DNA from: UBA11540 sp045531755
GTDB lineage: Bacteria > Bacillota > Clostridia > Oscillospirales > Ruminococcaceae
Direction: 5' to 3'
NCBI GenBank assembly: GCA_045531755.1
Contig: JAZSEP010000051.1
Coordinates: 1 to 15,681, forward strand
DNA: 15,681 nt
Shown here piece after piece: positions 13,270 through 15,681 of this stretch; position 1 is the stretch's first letter; each line of letters opens with the position of its first letter. A program made the translations under genes and the position numbers. The notes under the pieces were generated by a model. It made no database searches. It saw only the letters and a list, made by a program, of their open reading frames with translations, and was not told the origin of the DNA.

Positions 13270-14658
13270 GTGAATAAGGATGTTATCATTGTCGGTGCAG
13301 GACCTGCAGGTATCTTCACTGCACTTGAAATGGTCAAAAAGGGAAGCAACAAAAAGATATTGATAGTTGAAAAAGGGCAGGCTGTTGAAAACAGAAGATG
13401 CCCAAAGCATAAAACCAAGCAATGCGTTAACTGTAAGCCCTACTGCCATATCACAACGGGCTTTTCAGGCGCAGGTGCCTTTTCCGACGGAAAGCTTTCA
13501 CTTAGCAGTGAAGTCGGCGGTGACCTTCCCACCCTTATAGGCGACGACGTGGCACAGGAAACGATAGACTATGCCGATAAGATATACCTTGAATTCGGCG
13601 CTGACGAGCACGTAGAGGGCATTGGAAACTCCGAAGAGGTAAAGGACATCAGAAAACGCGCAATTCAAGCAGGACTCAAGCTTGTTGATTGCCCCATTCG
13701 CCATATGGGTACCGAAAAAGCGCAACAGATATACTATGGAATAGAGCAGTACCTTCTCAACAACGGCGTTGAAATGCTGTTTGGATATGAATGCACCGAC
13801 CTTATATTAGAAGGAAAAGAGTGCAAAGGCGTTTATATCACAGACGGAAAGAACAGCCTTGAAGTTTTTGCCGAGCATACTGTTGTTGCAACAGGCAGAC
13901 GAGGTGCAGATTGGCTCGAAAAAATCTGTGCGGAGCACAACATTGCACATCAACCCGGAACTGTCGATATCGGCGTTCGCGTTGAGGTGAGAAACGAAGT
14001 CATCGAAAAGGTAAATGAGGTACTCTATGAGTCAAAGCTTATAGGTTACCCCAAGCCGTTTAAAAATAAGGTTCGCACCTTCTGCCAGAACCCCGGAGGA
14101 TTCGTAAGTCAGGAAAATTATGACAATGACCTTGCCGTCGTAAACGGACATTCCTATAAGGAACTCAAGTCCAATAATACAAACCTTGCGATTTTGTGTT
14201 CACACAACTTCTCCGAACCGTTTAATCAGCCTATAGCCTATGCTCAAAAGGTTGGCGAGCTCACAAATATGCTTGGCGCAGGACATATTCTTGTACAGCG
14301 CTTCGGCGATATCCTCGACGGTAAACGCACATGGCCCAAGGAGCTTGCACAGTCAAACCTCAAGCCGACTCTCCCTGATGCTGTGGCGGGGGATATAACC
14401 GCCGCTATGCCGTACCGCGCAATGATGAATATAATAAACTTCATCCAAGCGGTGGACCACGTAGTACCGGGATTTGCGTCCACAGAAACACTTCTCTATT
14501 CGCCTGAACTCAAGTTTTATTCCAATCGCGTAAAGATGGATAAAGACTTCAATACAAACGTCAAGGGACTTCATTGCCTCGGCGATTCAAGCGGCTGGAC
14601 AAGAGGACTTATGATGGCATCTGTAATGGGTGTCCTGATGGGCAGAAAACTCGTATAA
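13270..14658 (+). CDS. FAD-dependent dehydrogenase, COG2509 type
   Basis: A predicted NAD(P)/FAD-dependent flavoprotein of 462 residues. The Rossmann motif VGAGPAG (8-14) opens the protein and a C-terminal FAD-binding motif GLHCLGDSSGWTRGL closes it. A conserved cysteine block follows the first nucleotide fold: C44, C52-x2-C55-x3-C59, then GFSGAGAFSDGKLSLS, the typical COG2509 signature. The substrate is unknown. I choose GTG 13270 as start because AAAGGAGAG lies 8 bases upstream; an ATG at 13264 would be only 2 bases from it. It is followed by a strong terminator. The upstream hairpins suggest its expression depends partly on read-through from the peptide promoter. Confidence 0.9.
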   Translation: MNKDVIIVGAGPAGIFTALEMVKKGSNKKILIVEKGQAVENRRCPKHKTKQCVNCKPYCHITTGFSGAGAFSDGKLSLSSEVGGDLPTLIGDDVAQETIDYADKIYLEFGADEHVEGIGNSEEVKDIRKRAIQAGLKLVDCPIRHMGTEKAQQIYYGIEQYLLNNGVEMLFGYECTDLILEGKECKGVYITDGKNSLEVFAEHTVVATGRRGADWLEKICAEHNIAHQPGTVDIGVRVEVRNEVIEKVNEVLYESKLIGYPKPFKNKVRTFCQNPGGFVSQENYDNDLAVVNGHSYKELKSNNTNLAILCSHNFSEPFNQPIAYAQKVGELTNMLGAGHILVQRFGDILDGKRTWPKELAQSNLKPTLPDAVAGDITAAMPYRAMMNIINFIQAVDHVVPGFASTETLLYSPELKFYSNRVKMDKDFNTNVKGLHCLGDSSGWTRGLMMASVMGVLMGRKLV

Positions 14659-14663
14659 CTTTG

Positions 14664-14693
14664 AACAGACCCGAAAATTCGGGTCTGTTTTTT
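14664..14693 (+). terminator. Terminator of the FAD dehydrogenase gene
   Basis: AACAGACCCGAA (14664-14675) pairs with TTCGGGTCTGTT (14678-14689), followed by further T. It is a strong Rho-independent terminator 6 bases after the stop. Confidence 0.92.
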
Positions 14694-14722
14694 GCATACA
14701 AACTCCTTGCGCGTCATATATT
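14694..14722 (+). promoter_or_regulatory. Sigma-E-like promoter of spoIIID
   Basis: GCATACA (14694-14700), 14 bp, CATATATT (14715-14722). It resembles mother-cell sigma-E promoters (ATA core at -35, CATA-x-A-x-T at -10). SpoIIID genes are known to be sigma-E controlled. Transcription would begin near 14729. Confidence 0.6.
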
Positions 14723-14745
14723 TAACTGAACACGCATAAGGAGTT
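14701..14745 (+). repeat. Inverted repeat covering the spoIIID ribosome site
   Basis: AACTCCTT (14701-14708) is the exact complement of AAGGAGTT (14738-14745), which contains the Shine-Dalgarno sequence. GCGT (14711-14714) and ACGC (14732-14735) extend the stem. The left arm lies in the spacer of the sigma-E-like promoter and would be absent from transcripts starting there. Confidence 0.75.
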
Positions 14746-14751
14746 GAGATT

Positions 14752-14997
14752 GTGAGAGGGGTAGTAGAAGAACGAGCGGTGATGCTCGCCGAGTACATAA
14801 TCGAAAATAAGGCAACCGTAAGAGCCGCCGCCAAGAAATTCTGTATAAGTAAATCAACGGTGCATAAAGACGTGGCGGAAAGACTCAAAAAGATAAATCC
14901 CACCCTGTACATAGCTGTAAAAGAGGTGCTTGATTTGAATAAATCAGAACGCCACATCCGCGGCGGACTCGCCACCAAAAGAAAATATAAAAAATAA
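14752..14997 (+). CDS. spoIIID: Sporulation transcription regulator SpoIIID
   Basis: A small DNA-binding protein that acts in the mother cell after sigma-E to switch genes on or off. The 81 residues contain a helix-turn-helix (about 22-41, TVRAAAKKFCISKSTVHKDV) and the family tail LDLNKSERHIRGGLATKRKYKK, matching Bacillus SpoIIID (VSKSTVHKDL, RHLRGGEATKLKYKK). It is slightly shorter at the C-terminus, as in many Clostridia. The start is GTG at 14752, with AAGGAG (14738-14743) 8 bases upstream. That ribosome site is one arm of an inverted repeat. The gene marks the organism as a spore former. Confidence 0.96.
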   Translation: MRGVVEERAVMLAEYIIENKATVRAAAKKFCISKSTVHKDVAERLKKINPTLYIAVKEVLDLNKSERHIRGGLATKRKYKK

Positions 14998-15023
14998 AGG
15001 ATGCGAATTTTCGCATCCTTTTT
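14996..15023. terminator. Bidirectional terminator, spoIIID / GH16 remnant
   Basis: AAAGGATGCGA (14996-15006) pairs with TCGCATCCTTT (15011-15021), followed by T on the plus strand and by TTTATTTTTT on the minus strand. It overlaps the spoIIID stop and ends 4 bases from the last codon of the GH16 remnant. Confidence 0.88.
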
Positions 15024-15026
15024 ATA

Positions 15027-15299
15027 TTAGGGCTTTTCTTTGTAAACTCTGACGTAATCCACGACCATTTCAGCAGGTAGAGCCTTGATGGACAGCACCG
15101 TTTTTCTCGCTCGGAACGTCACCCACCATCATTCAGAAAGCACCCTAAGTACCCGGTGGAACGGGGAACTTAATCAATGCCTCGTAGTAAGCATAGCCTG
15201 CCTCGACATTTCAAAAGATAGAGTACCGCATCCGGCAAACTGCAAGATACAAGATATCACCAAAATAATACTCTTATATAATAAAGAAAATCTTTTCAT
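15027..15299 (-). pseudogene. Decayed GH16 glycoside hydrolase lipoprotein gene
   Basis: Three pieces of one former gene can be read on the minus strand. First, an ATG at 15299, with GGGAG upstream, opens a lipoprotein signal peptide (MKRFSLLYKSIILVISC..FAGC) that ends in TGA after about 42 codons. Second, in another frame, 15135-15198 reads GYAYYEALIKFPVPPGT, stop, GAF, stop, MM. This fits the GH16 block YYEARIKxPxGxGTWGAFWMM with both Trp codons turned into stops. Third, the end (to 15027) reads ALPAEMVVDYVRVYKEKP, the standard GH16 laminarinase-type C-terminus. The active-site region (ExDxxE) and most of the domain are deleted. The intact gene would have been a secreted beta-glucanase. The promoter still looks sound, so a short lipopeptide might be made. 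Confidence 0.78.
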
Positions 15300-15326
15300 A
15301 ACAATCTCCCGAGCTTTTATACTAAA

Positions 15327-15355
15327 TATATATCATAAATTCCCGTAAAAATCAA
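15327..15355 (-). promoter_or_regulatory. Promoter of the GH16 remnant
   Basis: On the minus strand: TTGATT (15350-15355), 17 bp, TATATA (15327-15332), preceded by TGA. It lies 28 bases before the remnant's ATG. Confidence 0.55.
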
Positions 15356-15400
15356 CAATAGCCTTTGGAGAAAAAATACGTTTTAGGTATAAATTTTCTA

Positions 15401-15429
15401 TTGACATTTGAAAATAAGTATGGTATTAT
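15401..15429 (+). promoter_or_regulatory. tRNA-Pro promoter
   Basis: TTGACA (15401-15406), 17 bp, TATTAT (15424-15429), 18 bases before the tRNA 5' end. Confidence 0.85.
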
Positions 15430-15446
15430 ATATAAGCTAAATGCGA

Positions 15447-15522
15447 CTGGGTGTGGCGCAGCTGGTAGCGCGCTACCTTGGGGTGGTAGAGGCCGCAAGT
15501 TCAAGTCTTGTCACTCAGACCA
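15447..15522 (+). tRNA. tRNA-Pro(GGG)
   Basis: A complete cloverleaf of 76 bases. The acceptor is CTGGGTG/CACTCAG with one G-U. The D arm contains GCGCAGCTGGTAGCGC. The anticodon stem is CTACC/GGTAG with loop TTGGGGT (anticodon GGG), and the T arm has TTCAAGT. A73 and a genomically encoded CCA follow. It reads proline codons CCC and CCU. Confidence 0.95.
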
Positions 15523-15528
15523 TAGCAT

Positions 15529-15566
15529 AAAAAAGAGATACACGAAAGTGTATCTCTTTTTTATTT
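15529..15566 (+). terminator. tRNA-Pro terminator
   Basis: AAAAAAGAGATACAC (15529-15543) and its perfect complement (15548-15562) close on the tetraloop GAAA, followed by ATTTT. Confidence 0.92.
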
Positions 15567-15577
15567 TGTAGACTGTA

Positions 15578-15595
15578 TGAACTTGCGGCCTCTAC
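15578..15595 (-). repeat. Inverted 18-bp copy of part of tRNA-Pro
   Basis: TGAACTTGCGGCCTCTAC is the exact complement of 15486-15503 inside the tRNA, spanning the 3' strand of the anticodon stem, the variable loop and the start of the T arm. The match stops abruptly on both sides. See findings. Confidence 0.8.
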
Positions 15596-15598
15596 AAT

Positions 15599-15681
15599 TG
15601 TCATCCCCGAGCGGTTGTCGCTTTCGCGACGAGCGAGTGGGGACATCGCCGCGCTGTAGCCGAGAGTGATGCAATCACTCT
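15599..15681. repeat. GC-rich palindromic stretch at the window edge
   Basis: This stretch is much richer in G and C than the intergenic DNA before it, and is made of hairpins. One has CCCC (15605-15608) opposite GGGG (15639-15642) with GTCGC-TTTC-GCGAC (15617-15630) at the tip. The other is AGAGTGAT-GCA-ATCACTCT (15663-15681), which may continue beyond the window. I see no convincing coding frame. It may be a dispersed palindromic repeat, the end of a mobile element or a structured RNA. Confidence 0.45.

Noticed and set aside
15133..15147. Recoding of TGA/TAG in the GH16 remnant
   Set aside because: TGA ends several intact genes in this window and one stop is TAG; frame changes and missing domain parts show a pseudogene.

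Overview
The window reads as chromosome of a spore-forming, anaerobic, low-to-middle GC Firmicute of the class Clostridia, most like a gut Oscillospiraceae/Ruminococcaceae genome. The reasons are the SpoIIID and PdaB-like sporulation genes, Rnf-type membrane subunits, strong AGGAGG ribosome sites, consensus sigma-A promoters with 17-bp spacers, and an IMP dehydrogenase of the Tritrichomonas foetus sequence type. UGA is used as a normal stop.

Layout: positions 1-107 hold the start of a secreted protein (minus), followed by typA/bipA (minus). A DUF1292 gene (plus) leads into a probable 6S RNA and a terminator shared with bioY (minus). A promoter at 3420-3448 then starts a tight plus-strand operon of eight genes: rpe, four Rnf-like genes (C, D, E, A), a membrane-anchored DUF4015-type glycoside-hydrolase-like protein, an ADP-ribose-type Nudix hydrolase and an OGG-type DNA glycosylase. 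It ends at a terminator at 10023-10048. Next come a PdaB-like deacetylase, a DUF1622 membrane protein, guaB, a 40-residue peptide gene with a perfect consensus promoter, a COG2509 FAD-dependent dehydrogenase and spoIIID. The end carries a decayed GH16 lipoprotein gene (minus), tRNA-Pro(GGG) and a GC-rich structured stretch that includes an inverted 18-bp copy of part of the tRNA.

The most interesting object is the Rnf-like cluster. It keeps the membrane fold and gene order of rnfC-D-E-A but lacks rnfG and rnfB. Position by position it has also lost the known membrane redox sites. All four cysteines that hold the [2Fe-2S] cluster between RnfA and RnfE are replaced (T29, S117; S26, E111). The canonical flavinylation motif of RnfD is absent. 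The RnfC homologue has lost its N-terminal domain and its NADH/FMN motifs while keeping both four-cysteine [4Fe-4S] sites. The open frames and regular operon structure argue for a maintained, repurposed complex rather than decay. Its partner may be the co-transcribed extracytoplasmic DUF4015-like protein that follows rnfA where rnfB often stands. This is inference and needs alignment and structure modelling.

Other points of note are the tandem hairpins behind the 40-residue peptide gene, an inverted repeat that would hide the spoIIID ribosome site only in read-through transcripts, and the PdaB-like protein with Asn in place of the catalytic Asp.
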